Below, in pieces: positions 17,973 through 26,438 of a stretch of DNA of 40,979 nucleotides. Both the position numbers and the translations under genes were made by a program. Position 1 is the stretch's first letter. The number at the start of each line of letters is the position of its first letter. Source of the DNA: a virus; IMG/VR virus record IMGVR_UViG_3300025009_000220, positions 1 through 40,979 of that record, one strand, 5' to 3'. The notes under the pieces were generated by a model, which was not told the origin of the DNA, searched no databases, and saw only the letters and a program-made list of their open reading frames with translations.

Positions 17973-19407
17973 ATGATGAAAAAATGTTTTTTAGATGAGT
18001 TGCCCAGATGGGGAAAAGCAGAAAAAGTAACAGATGGTAAACAAGGGACTATTAATTGGAAAGAATCAATAGGATATATTGTTAAATTCATTTATGATAA
18101 TATTGAAGGGGAAATTGAAATTGTTGATTATAACAAAAGTTATCTAGATATAAAATACAAAGATGAGGATATATATAATATATATTCAGGCACTTTTACA
18201 AAATGTCAATTAGGTATTTTACTAAATAAAAAAACTAAAAAGTTTAGAGTAGAAATAGGTACTATATTTAAAGACAACAAAAGAGATATAATTATTACAA
18301 ATAAAGAATATAAAGATAATCCTTATAATAAAGGAAATAAATTGAAATGGTATAATTATAAGTGTAATAAGTGTGGATGGGATGAAGGATGGATAGAAGA
18401 AAGTGTCTTAATAAGAGGACAAGGTTGTTCATGTTGTACTGGTCAAATAGTAGTAGAAGGTATAAATGACATTCCAACAGTTGCTCCTTGGATGGTAAAA
18501 TACTTTCAAGGAGGGTACGATGAAGCAAAATTGTATACAAAAGGTTCTAATCACAAAATATATCCAATTTGTCCAGATTGTAATAAAGTAAAAAATAAAT
18601 CTATGGAAGTATGTTCAATATATGCCAATCGCTCTATTGGGTGTAATTGCGGAGATGGAATTAGTTATCCTAATAAAATTGTATTTCATCTATTGAGTCA
18701 ATTAAATTCTGAATTTGTTTCTGAAGCTTTCTTTTAATTGGACTACAAAAAGATATGATTTTTATTTATCCTTATTTAAAAGTATTGTAGAGGTACATGG
18801 TTTACAACATTATAAAGAAAAACAAAGATCAAAAACAAGTAGAAATCTCAAAGAAGAACAAAAAAATGATAAATGCAAAGAAGAATTAGCAAAAGAAAAT
18901 GGAATTAATAATTACATAATAATTGATGCTAGATATTCTGAGTTAGAATTTATAAAAAGTAGTATATTAAATAGTAAACTAAATGAATTGTATGATTTGT
19001 CAAAAATTCAATGGATTAAATGTGAAGAATTCGCATTGTCGAATTTAACTAAAAAAGCATGTGAATTAAAATGTAATAATTTTAGCACAACTAAAATTGC
19101 TGAGATAATGAAATTAGGGGTAAGTACAGTTATAGCATATTTAAAAAGAGGAACGAAAATAGGATGGTGTAATTATAATCCCAAAGAAGAAATGATTAAG
19201 GCAGTTACTAATAATGGCAAAATGAATGGTAAACCAGTAGAAATATTTAAAAATAATATTTCTTTAGGAATATTTGAGAATTGTCATGAGTTAGACCGAC
19301 AAAGCGAAAATGTTTTTGGAATTAAATTAAATTATAGTTCTATATCATCTGTCTGTCGTGGTGAAACAAATCATTATAAAGGATTCATTTTTAAGTATGT
19401 TATTTAA
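17973..19407 (+). pseudogene. Zinc-ribbon / Vsr-like endonuclease with NUMOD-type tail, frameshifted
   Basis: Frame one (ATG 17973, AAAAGAGGTAAA before it) stops at 18735-18737 after 254 aa. The protein continues in another frame to 19407. Deleting one T from the T4 run at 18732-18735 restores EAFFNWTTKRYDFYLSLF. The whole would be ~477 aa: an N-terminal unknown part (1-120); zinc ribbons with CNKCGWDEGW...GCSCC and CPDCNKVK...GCNC; a Vsr/EDxHD-like core with YPNKIVFHLLSQL...KRYDFYLSLF..IVEVHGLQHY; an HTH-like segment FSTTKIAEIMKLGVSTVIAY; and a NUMOD1-like end (EIFKNNISLGIFENCHELDR). It is a mobile endonuclease relic, or one expressed only by slippage at the T-run. Confidence 0.75.
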
Positions 19408-19473
19408 CGATTTATTTCGTGTGTAACTATGTGATTAAATATTAATATAAAATAAATAAAAAGTAGGTGGTGT

Positions 19474-19668
19474 TTGGTGGCAAGTAAGAAAAACAAAAAT
19501 AACCCAGATAATAAAGCAAATGGGAATGTAAAACAAAATAAATTAATATCGAGCGAATATTGTGAGAAGAACTGTTTAAATGTTGGTGAGTGTCAGAAAT
19601 ATAAAGATTATTTGGCTAGGATGGTAGTGCTACATAAAGTAGGAAAGGGATTGCTTTGCGATAAGTAA
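19474..19668 (+). CDS. Small cysteine-containing protein
   Basis: The product is 64 aa, starting at GTG 19474 with GTAGGTGGTG upstream. A Lys/Asn-rich N-terminus leads to a motif YCEKNCLNVGECQKYKDYLA and a final CDK, giving four Cys that could form a small metal site. It is followed by its own hairpin. I do not recognise it; it resembles the Cys-rich protein at 15794 only in size and style. Confidence 0.5.
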   Translation: MVASKKNKNNPDNKANGNVKQNKLISSEYCEKNCLNVGECQKYKDYLARMVVLHKVGKGLLCDK

Positions 19669-19681
19669 ATATTTGCAGTAG

Positions 19682-19716
19682 ATAAAGAGCATTTAGAAAT
19701 AAGTGCTCTTATTTGT
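19682..19716 (+). terminator. Hairpin terminator
   Basis: ATAAAGAGCA pairs with TGCTCTTAT (19682-19691 with 19704-19712), one A unpaired, followed by TTGTG. The U-run is short, so efficiency may be moderate. Confidence 0.55.
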
Positions 19717-19759
19717 GTTGCAAAGTTGTGATGCAAATATATTGAAAGGAGGAACTAAA

Positions 19760-19987
19760 ATGAATGAGTTTATAAATGAAGAAAAAGTAGAAACAAAAAC
19801 AATTCCAACAAAAGAAAAAGTAACATATTTGTACAATATCCTGCAAATCAACTATTATCTCAGTCATGGAATTTGCCCAAAACAAATTGGAATTAATTCA
19901 ACTACAAAACGAGTATGGGCAGAATTTTCTTGGGAAGGCACTACGGAAATATTCGGAAAATGGTGTCAAAGAAAAGTCATTAAATAA
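19760..19987 (+). CDS. Small hypothetical protein
   Basis: The product is 75 aa from ATG 19760, which has a near-perfect AAAGGAGGAACTAAA before it; longer in-frame starts lack any ribosome site. The sequence includes KVTYLYNILQINYYLSHGIC and TTKRVWAEFSWEGTTEIFGK. It has an amphipathic helix and mixed beta, with no known motif. It lies just upstream of the Bro antirepressor and may be co-transcribed with it. Confidence 0.6.
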   Translation: MNEFINEEKVETKTIPTKEKVTYLYNILQINYYLSHGICPKQIGINSTTKRVWAEFSWEGTTEIFGKWCQRKVIK

Positions 19988-20026
19988 TACATTAAACAAA
20001 TAAATTGAAGAAAGAAGGAATTTATA

Positions 20027-20800
20027 ATGGAGAATAAAAATAATAATGAATTAACTGTAATTAATGAGCAAGAGGTATTGGGTAAAACTTTTAGAATTTA
20101 TGGAGATTTTGAAAATCCATTGTTTTTAGCAAAAGATATAGCAAATTGGATTGAACATAGCGATACTTCTATGATGGTAAAAAATATTGATGACGATGAA
20201 AAGGTCACAAGTATTGTTTGTACCCTTGGTGGAAACCAATCTGCATTATTTCTTACAGAAGATGGCATGTATGAAGTTCTTATGCAAAGCAGAAAACCAA
20301 TTGCAAAACAATTTAAAAAGCAAGTTAAGATAATTTTGAAATCTATTCGTAAACATGGTACATATATGACAGAGGAAGTAATAGAGAAGACGCTTACTGA
20401 TCCAGATTTTATTATACAATTGGCTACGCAATTAAAAGAAGAAAGATTAAAAAGAATTTTGGCAGAAAATAAAATAGAAGAACAGAAACCATTGGTAGGA
20501 TTCGCTGAAACTTGCTTAAAATCTAAAGATAATATTCTTGTACGTCAAGTTTCTAAAATAGCACAAGATGAAGGAATTGATATTGGAGAGAAGAAATTAT
20601 ATAAAAAACTAAGAGAATGGGGATTAATTCTAACATCTTCTACTGAACCATCCCAAAGAGGAATGAATTCATTATATTTTGTAGTAGAAGAGAAAAGTGT
20701 TGATACTCCTTATGGTGTAAAATTAAGCAGAATTACAAAAGTAAGTCCAAAGGGCCAAGTGTTTATAATTGAGAAATTGAAGAAAGAACTTTTACAGTAA
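20027..20800 (+). CDS. Bro-N / KilA-C type antirepressor
   Basis: The product is 257 aa, from ATG 20027 behind AGAAGGAATT. Residues ~12-108 are a Bro-N DNA-binding domain (FRIYGDFENPLFLAKDIANW; SALFLTEDGMYEVLMQS; FKKQVKIILKSIRKHG). Residues ~155-255 are an ANT/KilA-C domain (DILVRQVSKIAQDEG-like core as DNILVRQVSKIAQDEGI; KKLYKKLREWGLI; TKVSPKGQVFIIEKL). Such proteins bind DNA or repressors and often favour induction. It is the first of three antirepressor-like genes here. Confidence 0.85.
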   Translation: MENKNNNELTVINEQEVLGKTFRIYGDFENPLFLAKDIANWIEHSDTSMMVKNIDDDEKVTSIVCTLGGNQSALFLTEDGMYEVLMQSRKPIAKQFKKQVKIILKSIRKHGTYMTEEVIEKTLTDPDFIIQLATQLKEERLKRILAENKIEEQKPLVGFAETCLKSKDNILVRQVSKIAQDEGIDIGEKKLYKKLREWGLILTSSTEPSQRGMNSLYFVVEEKSVDTPYGVKLSRITKVSPKGQVFIIEKLKKELLQ

Positions 20801-20837
20801 ATAAGATTAATAAATAAAATATATTAATTTAATAAAT

Positions 20838-20872
20838 AACAAAGGCATTGCTTTAGTGTGATGTCTTTGTTT
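20838..20872 (+). terminator. Hairpin terminator after antirepressor
   Basis: AACAAAGGCAT pairs with ATGTCTTTGTT (20838-20848 with 20861-20871, one G-U pair), loop TGCTTTAGTGTG. The U content lies within the stem's 3' arm, so this is a moderate intrinsic terminator. Confidence 0.6.
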
Positions 20873-20901
20873 GATATTGGAATATTAGGAGATGAATTAA
20901 A

Positions 20902-21342
20902 ATTAATAATCAAGTTTTAATAACTTTAGATAAAAATACATTGGATGAATATAATAAATACTATTTCAATAAATATCCAAGGAGAAAAGTTGCACCTATC
21001 AAGAAACCAATTCCACCATCACTTAACGAATATATTTCCATGATTCGTATGGCACAGAATACACTTAAAGGTAAATATAAAGAATTTTCAATATGGTTAG
21101 CAGAACATTACAAAATAAATAATCTTAATTTAGATAACGCAATTATTACATATACATTCTATTTTAAAACTCATATAAGACACGATTTTGATAATCTTAT
21201 GCTTACCCCTAAATTATGTAACGATGGGTTAGTAGATGCAGGAGTTTTTAAAGATGATTGTGGAGAGTTTTTAAAGTTGTATTTTAATGAATTTAAATAT
21301 GATAAAACCAACCCTAGAGTTGAAATGTTGTTAGAATGGTAA
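20902..21342 (+). CDS. RusA-like Holliday junction resolvase
   Basis: The protein contains KKPIPPSLNEYISM near the N-terminus and HDFDNLMLTPKLCNDGLVDA followed by GVFKDD, the Asp-rich active-site pattern (D-x-D-N...D-G-L...D-D) of RusA-family resolvases. It would cut four-way junctions during recombination or packaging. The start is uncertain. TTG 20941 has no ribosome site, while AGGAGATGA (20887-20895) stands correctly before in-frame ATT 20902, and the extra residues (NNQVLITLDKNT) look like coding sequence. I place it at ATT 20902, giving ~146 aa; 133 aa from TTG. Confidence 0.65.
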   Translation: MNNQVLITLDKNTLDEYNKYYFNKYPRRKVAPIKKPIPPSLNEYISMIRMAQNTLKGKYKEFSIWLAEHYKINNLNLDNAIITYTFYFKTHIRHDFDNLMLTPKLCNDGLVDAGVFKDDCGEFLKLYFNEFKYDKTNPRVEMLLEW

Positions 21343-21475
21343 TTTTAATTGGTAATTGATATTCTAAACCCCTTATATAACAACACTTTTCAAATTCTCT
21401 AAATGGGAATTTTTATAATTTACAGAGGTATTCAATAAAAATATCTAAAATAATTAAAAAAAGGAATGATTATTA

Positions 21476-21643
21476 ATGATTATCAAATCCAAAAGAATTA
21501 AAAGATTTCTATACAATTTAGGGTTTGAATTCTCAGTCTTAAATACAAATGGGAAAGAAGAATATTCATTTCCTGAATCATCTCAATTAAAAGAATCTAT
21601 AGATTTTTACTACAAAATAAGGAAGACTTTTGAAAGTCAATAA
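21476..21643 (+). CDS. Small hypothetical protein
   Basis: The product is 55 aa, from ATG 21476 behind AAAAGGAATGATT. The sequence has a basic start (MIIKSKRIKRFLYNLGFEFS) and a Ser/Glu-rich helical end (SSQLKESIDFYYKIRKTFES). It lies 29 bases before the helicase gene and probably shares its message. No family was recognised. Confidence 0.55.
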   Translation: MIIKSKRIKRFLYNLGFEFSVLNTNGKEEYSFPESSQLKESIDFYYKIRKTFESQ

Positions 21644-21672
21644 CCTTAAAAACAAGGAGGTCGAAAGACTAA

Positions 21673-23139
21673 ATGGAAAAACAATACATAAGTGATCTAA
21701 TTACAAGTGAAAACATTGACAATTGGACTTCAGACAAAATTGTATTTATAGAAGGGCCAACTGGAAGAGGTAAGAGTCATTTCATAAAACATACTTTATC
21801 AGATCATAATCCATTTAAGAAAATATTAATACTAGTCAATAGAACAATAATTAAGAAACAATCCAAGAAAGAATTATTAAGAGTAGATATTGATAATATT
21901 ACAATAATTACTTACCAACACCTAGCAACTCTAATATTAGAGAAAAAGACAGCAGAATTTGAAGGTTATAATTACATAATCTGTGATGAAGCACATCATT
22001 TTTGTGAAGAAAGTGAATTCATTTTTAATACTGATGTTTCATTTAATTGGGTTATGAGACAATCAGGTATTAAAATATTTATGACTGCTACTGCATATTT
22101 TATTAAAAATTATTTAACCAAAGAATTAAAATTAGAAATAGATCATTATCATATCAAAAATGAATATGAGTTTATAGAAAAACTATACTTCTTTGAGAAT
22201 GATGATGTAATTAAGAAATTGTTGTTTGACTTACCATCTGATGAAAAAGCAATATATTTTACTAATGCTAAGAAAGCACATGAAATGAGCGAATTGCTAG
22301 AATCATGTGCTTTCTACTGTTCTAAGAATAATTATGATTATTCGAGATATGTAAATTCTGAAGTAGTTGCTTATATTGAAGAAAATGAGAAATTTGAAGA
22401 ACAAGTTCTTTGCACAACTAAAGTTATGGATACAGGGGTTAATATTAAGGATGATTTTATTAGGCATATAATAGTAGATATTGCGGATTTATCAAGCATA
22501 ATTCAATGCATTGGAAGAAAAAGAATCAAAGGTAGTGAGAAAATAATAGTTTATATAAAAGATAAGAAAGGCAATTCTATTTCAAGAAAATTAGAAAACA
22601 TTAAAGATAAATTAAGTTATGCAAATATTTTACGGGAAAAAGGTGACATCGCATTAGTACAAGAAAATGCTCATAAAAATACTTATGGGAATTTAATTTA
22701 TGATATTATTAATAAGGATGAGTTGAGAATAGATAAGAAATTAAATGAGTTGATGTATTATACATATAATCAAAATAAAATAATGTATGAAGGAATATTA
22801 TTAGATAAGGAAAATGGTTTTAAGAATAAATTGTTTGAGAGGATGGGTATAGAAGATATGGCTTATACTTATCTAGAGGCAGAATTAGACGCATTAAAAT
22901 TAGAACATATTTTGGACAGATTAGTTGGCGTTAAAATGTTTAAAGATGAACAGAAAGAATTTAAACAAATGCTACTAAAGGAATTATTGAATACACCAAA
23001 AGCAAATCACGGATCTATAGGATTAAAAACAATTAATTCTCTATTTGATGAAAATAAATTAAATTTTCTAATGAATAGTAAAACTGAAAGAGCAGGAGAA
23101 TTAAGAGGTAAAGCATATTGGGTAATATCTAAACTATAA
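21673..23139 (+). CDS. DEAH-box superfamily 2 helicase
   Basis: The product is 488 aa, from ATG 21673 with AAGGAGGTCGAAAG before it. Walker A is GPTGRGKS (28-35), Walker B is the DEAH box CDEAHH (104-109), motif III is MTATA (137-141), motif V is VMDTGVNI (251-258) and motif VI is QCIGRKRI (278-285). All helicase core motifs are therefore present. The C-terminal ~190 residues are helical and specific to this group. The partner is unknown: it could act in replication, recombination or defence. It stands with a RusA-like gene in the accessory block, which suggests DNA processing. Confidence 0.85.
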   Translation: MEKQYISDLITSENIDNWTSDKIVFIEGPTGRGKSHFIKHTLSDHNPFKKILILVNRTIIKKQSKKELLRVDIDNITIITYQHLATLILEKKTAEFEGYNYIICDEAHHFCEESEFIFNTDVSFNWVMRQSGIKIFMTATAYFIKNYLTKELKLEIDHYHIKNEYEFIEKLYFFENDDVIKKLLFDLPSDEKAIYFTNAKKAHEMSELLESCAFYCSKNNYDYSRYVNSEVVAYIEENEKFEEQVLCTTKVMDTGVNIKDDFIRHIIVDIADLSSIIQCIGRKRIKGSEKIIVYIKDKKGNSISRKLENIKDKLSYANILREKGDIALVQENAHKNTYGNLIYDIINKDELRIDKKLNELMYYTYNQNKIMYEGILLDKENGFKNKLFERMGIEDMAYTYLEAELDALKLEHILDRLVGVKMFKDEQKEFKQMLLKELLNTPKANHGSIGLKTINSLFDENKLNFLMNSKTERAGELRGKAYWVISKL

Positions 23140-23145
23140 TATAAT

Positions 23146-23208
23146 TTATTGGTATGTTTTTTACCAAATCATATATAATATATCTTTTGGTAATTTTCAT
23201 ACCAATAA
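23146..23208. repeat. Nested palindrome with four TTGGTA units
   Basis: The outer arms are TTATTGGTATG/CATACCAATAA (23146-23156 with 23198-23208). A symmetric T4/T4 internal loop separates them from the inner arms TTACCAAA/TTTGGTAA (23161-23168 with 23186-23193), which enclose an AT-only centre. The TTGGTA core therefore occurs four times in alternating direction. It could be the helicase gene's terminator or a multi-site operator. Confidence 0.7.
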
Positions 23209-23250
23209 TAACAAATAAAATAATAATTAATAAATCATATCCATGAAGTA

Positions 23251-23391
23251 ATTTTGGGACACCAAAATTGCGTAATGTTCCGTAGGACAAATATCAAATC
23301 AATAAAAACAACAAATAACCCAACGAAGCAAGGTCTTGTATTGCTATGTCGAAATACGCTTCTAGTCATTTCGCTAACGCTCAATGACTAG
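23251..23391. other. Structured non-coding stretch with two further hairpins
   Basis: The 23140-23578 gap has no gene I can support. Besides the nested palindrome it holds AATTTTGG/CCAAAATT (arms ~23250-23257 and 23262-23269) and a 9-bp perfect hairpin CTAGTCATT/AATGACTAG (23362-23370 with 23383-23391). Base composition here is less AT-rich than the rest of the gap. Its function is unknown: terminator, small RNA or recombination site are all possible. Confidence 0.5.
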
Positions 23392-23501
23392 GATTTATTA
23401 TTTGCTTAAATGATTTGTTAAATTTAATCCACTCATCACAAATTCTTAATAATAAATAAATAAAATTATTGTCGAAACAAATCACAATAAAAATCTAGCA
23501 A

Positions 23502-23573
23502 TTTCCTCCTTTTTACTATATACTTAACACAACAAACAAATCCAAATAATCAAATTATAGTAAATGGAGGAAA
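23502..23573 (+). promoter_or_regulatory. Inverted repeat that masks the ribosome site of the CWB2 gene
   Basis: The left arm TTTCCTCC...TACTATA (23502-23520) pairs with the right arm TATAGTA...GGAGGAAA (23556-23573): 8 bp, one mismatch, 3 bp, one bulge, 6 bp, with a 35-base loop. The right arm contains the whole Shine-Dalgarno GGAGGAAA. A -10-like TATACT (23519-23524) sits at the inner edge of the left arm, though no good -35 is seen. RNA started there would lack the masking arm. Confidence 0.65.
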
Positions 23574-23578
23574 GAAAT

Positions 23579-25195
23579 ATGAAAAGAAAACTATTCCCTA
23601 AAAAACTATTAACCACAATTTCCACAATCACATTATCCATTGCTCTATTATTCACATCCTCATCTGTATTACCAACATTAGGTGCAACAAACACAAATCC
23701 AACAATTAATAGGCTCAGTGGTAATGACCGTTACGACACATCATCTCAAATTGCCAAGCAAGGGTGGTCTAATGGCTCAGATTCTTGTATTCTTGTCTAT
23801 GGAGGTAATTATCCTGATGCACTCTCAGCAACACCTTTAGCAAAAAAACTTAATGCTCCAATATTGCTTACGGAAAACACATCGCTTACTCCAATAACAA
23901 AGCAGACAATAGTTGATCTGAATGTTAAAAACGTCACAATTATCGGTGGTACAGGTGTATTATCATCTGCAATTGATACAGAATTGCAATCAATGAATAT
24001 TAATGTAACTAGAATTTTTGGTCAAACTCAGTATGATACAGCTATAGAAATTGCTAAACAATTCCCTTCTCCAAATGAACTAATAGTCTGCACTGGAGAA
24101 GAATTCTCTGACTCACTTTCAATTTCTCCTGTAGCATCAATTAAGCAAATACCGATTATATTGGTTCCTTCTGATAACATGCCAAGTTCAGTAAAAAATT
24201 ATATTAATACAAATTCAGCAAATATTACGAAATCCTATATAATTGGAAATACAGACATAATTAATGATAATGTTGCCAATCAATTTCCAAATGTTGAAAA
24301 AATATCAGGTGCAACAAAATATGATAGAAATATAGCCATAAATCAAAAATTCAATAATCAATTTAATTCAAATAATATTTGTCTTGCCACTGGTGAGCAA
24401 TTTCCAGACGCTCTAAGTGGAAGTTCTTATGCATCCAAAATATCTTCTCCAATTATTTTAGTAAATAATGCTACTCCTAATGGTACGAAAAATTATTATC
24501 AGCAAAGATTAACAAATACTGATAATGTAATCGTTTTTGGTGGTACAGCAGTTGTTCCAGATAGTGTAATACAAGGATTAGGCAATATAAGTAGTACAGA
24601 TACGAATGTAAATGTACCTATTACTCCTATTGCACCAATTGCACCAATTGATATTGACAATACTAATATTGTTAATAATTCAAATAATACTACTAATTCA
24701 AATAACAATAATACTACTACCATAATTAATAATGGATCTTCAAGTATAGATACTTCAACTGGTTGCATTAAAGGTTCTGTCACTTGGCAGTATAATAAAT
24801 TTATTGGAACCAAAGCAGATGTCGGAGCAAAAATAGCTTTAATACCAAAAAATCTCAATAAAAATAGTGATAATCCAGTTTTTTCTTTAACATTATCACA
24901 AATACCTCAAGGTCAGAATGGAATTTATACTGCGAAAGCTAATGGATATGGAGAATATGAAATTGCTGATGTTCCAGTTGGTAGTTATTATTTGTTAATT
25001 TCTTCTGTAAACACGAATAATAATATGACAATATCTTCAATTGATCAACAAATATTAAGCAATTTATTGTCTTCAATGGATTGGAAATTTATTCAACCAA
25101 CTTTAAAAATTCATAAGTATAATCTAATTAAAGTGCAGATAGAGGGTGGAAAAACCTTGACAGAAAGTTATGACTTTGGAAACACTTATATTTAG
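23579..25195 (+). CDS. Secreted cell-wall-binding (CWB2) surface protein
   Basis: The product is 538 aa from ATG 23579 (GGAGGAAAG before it). Residues 1-36 are a signal peptide (MKRKLFPKK, hydrophobic core, likely cut after LGA). Three CWB2 repeats follow at ~42-138, 140-235 and 236-335, each starting with a RLSGNDRYDTSSQIA-type motif and including YGGNYPDALSA or TGEQFPDALSG and a VTIIGGTGVLS-type strand. Three repeats is the number needed for one wall-anchoring unit. An Asn/Thr-rich linker (336-405) leads to a C-terminal beta domain of the regulatory/prealbumin-like type (YGEYEIADVPVGSYYLLIS). It is exported and held on the host wall; a lysogenic-conversion role is likely but inferred. Its expression appears to be controlled by the inverted repeat in front. 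Confidence 0.85.
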   Translation: MKRKLFPKKLLTTISTITLSIALLFTSSSVLPTLGATNTNPTINRLSGNDRYDTSSQIAKQGWSNGSDSCILVYGGNYPDALSATPLAKKLNAPILLTENTSLTPITKQTIVDLNVKNVTIIGGTGVLSSAIDTELQSMNINVTRIFGQTQYDTAIEIAKQFPSPNELIVCTGEEFSDSLSISPVASIKQIPIILVPSDNMPSSVKNYINTNSANITKSYIIGNTDIINDNVANQFPNVEKISGATKYDRNIAINQKFNNQFNSNNICLATGEQFPDALSGSSYASKISSPIILVNNATPNGTKNYYQQRLTNTDNVIVFGGTAVVPDSVIQGLGNISSTDTNVNVPITPIAPIAPIDIDNTNIVNNSNNTTNSNNNNTTTIINNGSSSIDTSTGCIKGSVTWQYNKFIGTKADVGAKIALIPKNLNKNSDNPVFSLTLSQIPQGQNGIYTAKANGYGEYEIADVPVGSYYLLISSVNTNNNMTISSIDQQILSNLLSSMDWKFIQPTLKIHKYNLIKVQIEGGKTLTESYDFGNTYI

Positions 25196-25232
25196 TTTAG
25201 AGTAAATTTTTTAAGTCAATTAATTCTTTATT

Positions 25233-25259
25233 GACCTCTGATTAGTCAGGGGTCTTTTT
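25233..25259 (+). terminator. Terminator of the CWB2 gene
   Basis: GACCTCTGA/TCAGGGGTC (25233-25241 with 25246-25254, one T-G pair, loop TTAG) is followed by TTTTT. The following ~170 bases up to 25436 hold no gene or clear promoter that I can support. Confidence 0.85.
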
Positions 25260-25436
25260 GATATTTGTTTTTGATTTTAATGTTTTTATTGTCGTTATAA
25301 AATCGAATTACAAGCGTGAGGATTGACTGTGTTGAGTCAGAAATTTGTTGATTGTATTATCGTATGGGTCTAAATGATTTGTTGTGTGTGTTTTGAGAGG
25401 ATTTGCGGTGATCATGTGATAAAATTATTAAAAGAA

Positions 25437-25466
25437 TAGAGACTCTAAGTTGGATTAGAGTCTCTA
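25437..25466 (-). terminator. Terminator for the minus-strand T5orf172 gene
   Basis: A 12-bp perfect stem TAGAGACTCTAA/TTAGAGTCTCTA (25437-25448 with 25455-25466) is followed, on the minus strand, by TTCTTTTAATAATTTT. It stands 30 bases past the stop of the minus-strand gene and separates the two convergent units. Confidence 0.8.
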
Positions 25467-25495
25467 TAAGAACAATTATAATTATAGTGTTTATA

Positions 25496-26239
25496 TTATT
25501 TATTCATTGATAATTCTATAATTAGCTCATTTTTATACCTAATTTTTTCATTATTGAGTCTAATTATTTCCGTAGCATGATCAATTGCATTTGAAAGAAC
25601 ATTATTTAACTTTAACATATTTTCTTTAATATTTAGTCCATTTTTACACTCTGATAAAATCTTCTTAAATTCTTGTTTAATTTCTAAACTCTCATTTGGT
25701 ATATATAATTCTGCACAATAATCTAAATCTAATACACTATTATTAGGTTTATTTAATTTACTAAGATCACAAGTTAAGAGATTTTTTAAAGTTTTAACAT
25801 CTTGTGAATCTTCTTCAGTGTCTTCTGTTTTTACTTTTATATAATTTAAATAAGGTAAATTTTCTAAAATATCATTCAAACTTAAATCAAATAATTCTCC
25901 ACTTTTTCTTCTCTTATTATCAAAGAATTCATGTAATATTTTTTCTGTTTCGTAGTAATTTACATGTGGTTGTGATAATAACATTAATTTGCTGTTACTC
26001 TCACATTCATCTACAAGACTATAATTTTTAAATGTACTATTTATGTTTTGTATTCTAATTATTGGATTTTTCGTACATCCAATTTTTAAGTAATCACCAT
26101 ATGGAACAATATATACATATCCAAAATAGGGAATGTCAGAATATATAGATTTAACATAATTAAATATACTGTTAATATGATTTCCGATATACCAAGGTTC
26201 TCCATTTATTTCGATGACTTTAACTTCTTCGTTTAACAT
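25496..26239 (-). CDS. T5orf172 / GIY-YIG-superfamily domain protein
   Basis: The product is 247 aa; ATG at 26239 reading left, with AAAGAGGTAGTAACC before it. Residues ~40-130 have GYVYIVPYGDYLKIGCTKNP, then IRIQNINSTFKNY and YETEKILHEFFDNKRRKSGE followed by LF. This is the K-I-G-x-T-x-N-P...R...E..LH..F...R..GE.F outline of the T5orf172 (MUG113) domain, a GIY-YIG relative common in phages. The C-terminal ~100 residues are helical and Lys/Asn-rich. It is the only gene on the minus strand and has its own strong promoter, which fits an independent cargo gene. Whether it cuts DNA is unknown. Confidence 0.7.
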   Translation of the reverse strand: MLNEEVKVIEINGEPWYIGNHINSIFNYVKSIYSDIPYFGYVYIVPYGDYLKIGCTKNPIIRIQNINSTFKNYSLVDECESNSKLMLLSQPHVNYYETEKILHEFFDNKRRKSGELFDLSLNDILENLPYLNYIKVKTEDTEEDSQDVKTLKNLLTCDLSKLNKPNNSVLDLDYCAELYIPNESLEIKQEFKKILSECKNGLNIKENMLKLNNVLSNAIDHATEIIRLNNEKIRYKNELIIELSMNK

Positions 26240-26373
26240 TTGGTTACTACCTCTTTCTTTTTTAATTACTTTTATAATCTTTACACCCTTATGTATTGAT
26301 TACCCAAGGCCCATCTCTAATGATAATATCACTTCCTTTCTATATTGTATTTTGTATTTGTATCTCCTTCATC

Positions 26374-26402
26374 ATTATACATGCTGTGTTTTGATTTGTA
26401 AA
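26374..26402 (-). promoter_or_regulatory. Promoter of the minus-strand T5orf172 gene
   Basis: Read on the minus strand: TTTACA (26402-26397), a 17-base spacer, TATAAT (26379-26374). The leader is ~130 bases and includes a spare ribosome-like AAAGGAAGTGATATT with a 10-codon frame. No equally good promoter was found for the divergent gene at 26439. Confidence 0.75.
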
Positions 26403-26438
26403 GTAAAAAATAAAATTAATTATAGGAGGTAATTCCAA

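Noticed and set aside
23140-23578. CRISPR array or insertion sequence in the long gap
   Set aside because: The hairpins differ from each other, there are no regular spacers, no transposase and no terminal repeats with target duplication.
24499-24858. Minus-strand ORF of 119 aa with hydrophobic stretch
   Set aside because: Shadow of the Asn/Thr linker of the CWB2 gene; no start signal.
26240-26373. Short leader peptide on the minus strand (GTG with AAAGGAAG, ten codons) and a partial ATAAGAGATAGGT-like match
   Set aside because: Too short to support, and no following paired hairpins, so not counted as a further element copy.
26214-26432. Plus-strand ORF of 72 aa over the divergent promoter region
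   Set aside because: It overlaps the start of the T5orf172 gene and its minus-strand promoter, with no ribosome site and a composition of translated non-coding DNA.
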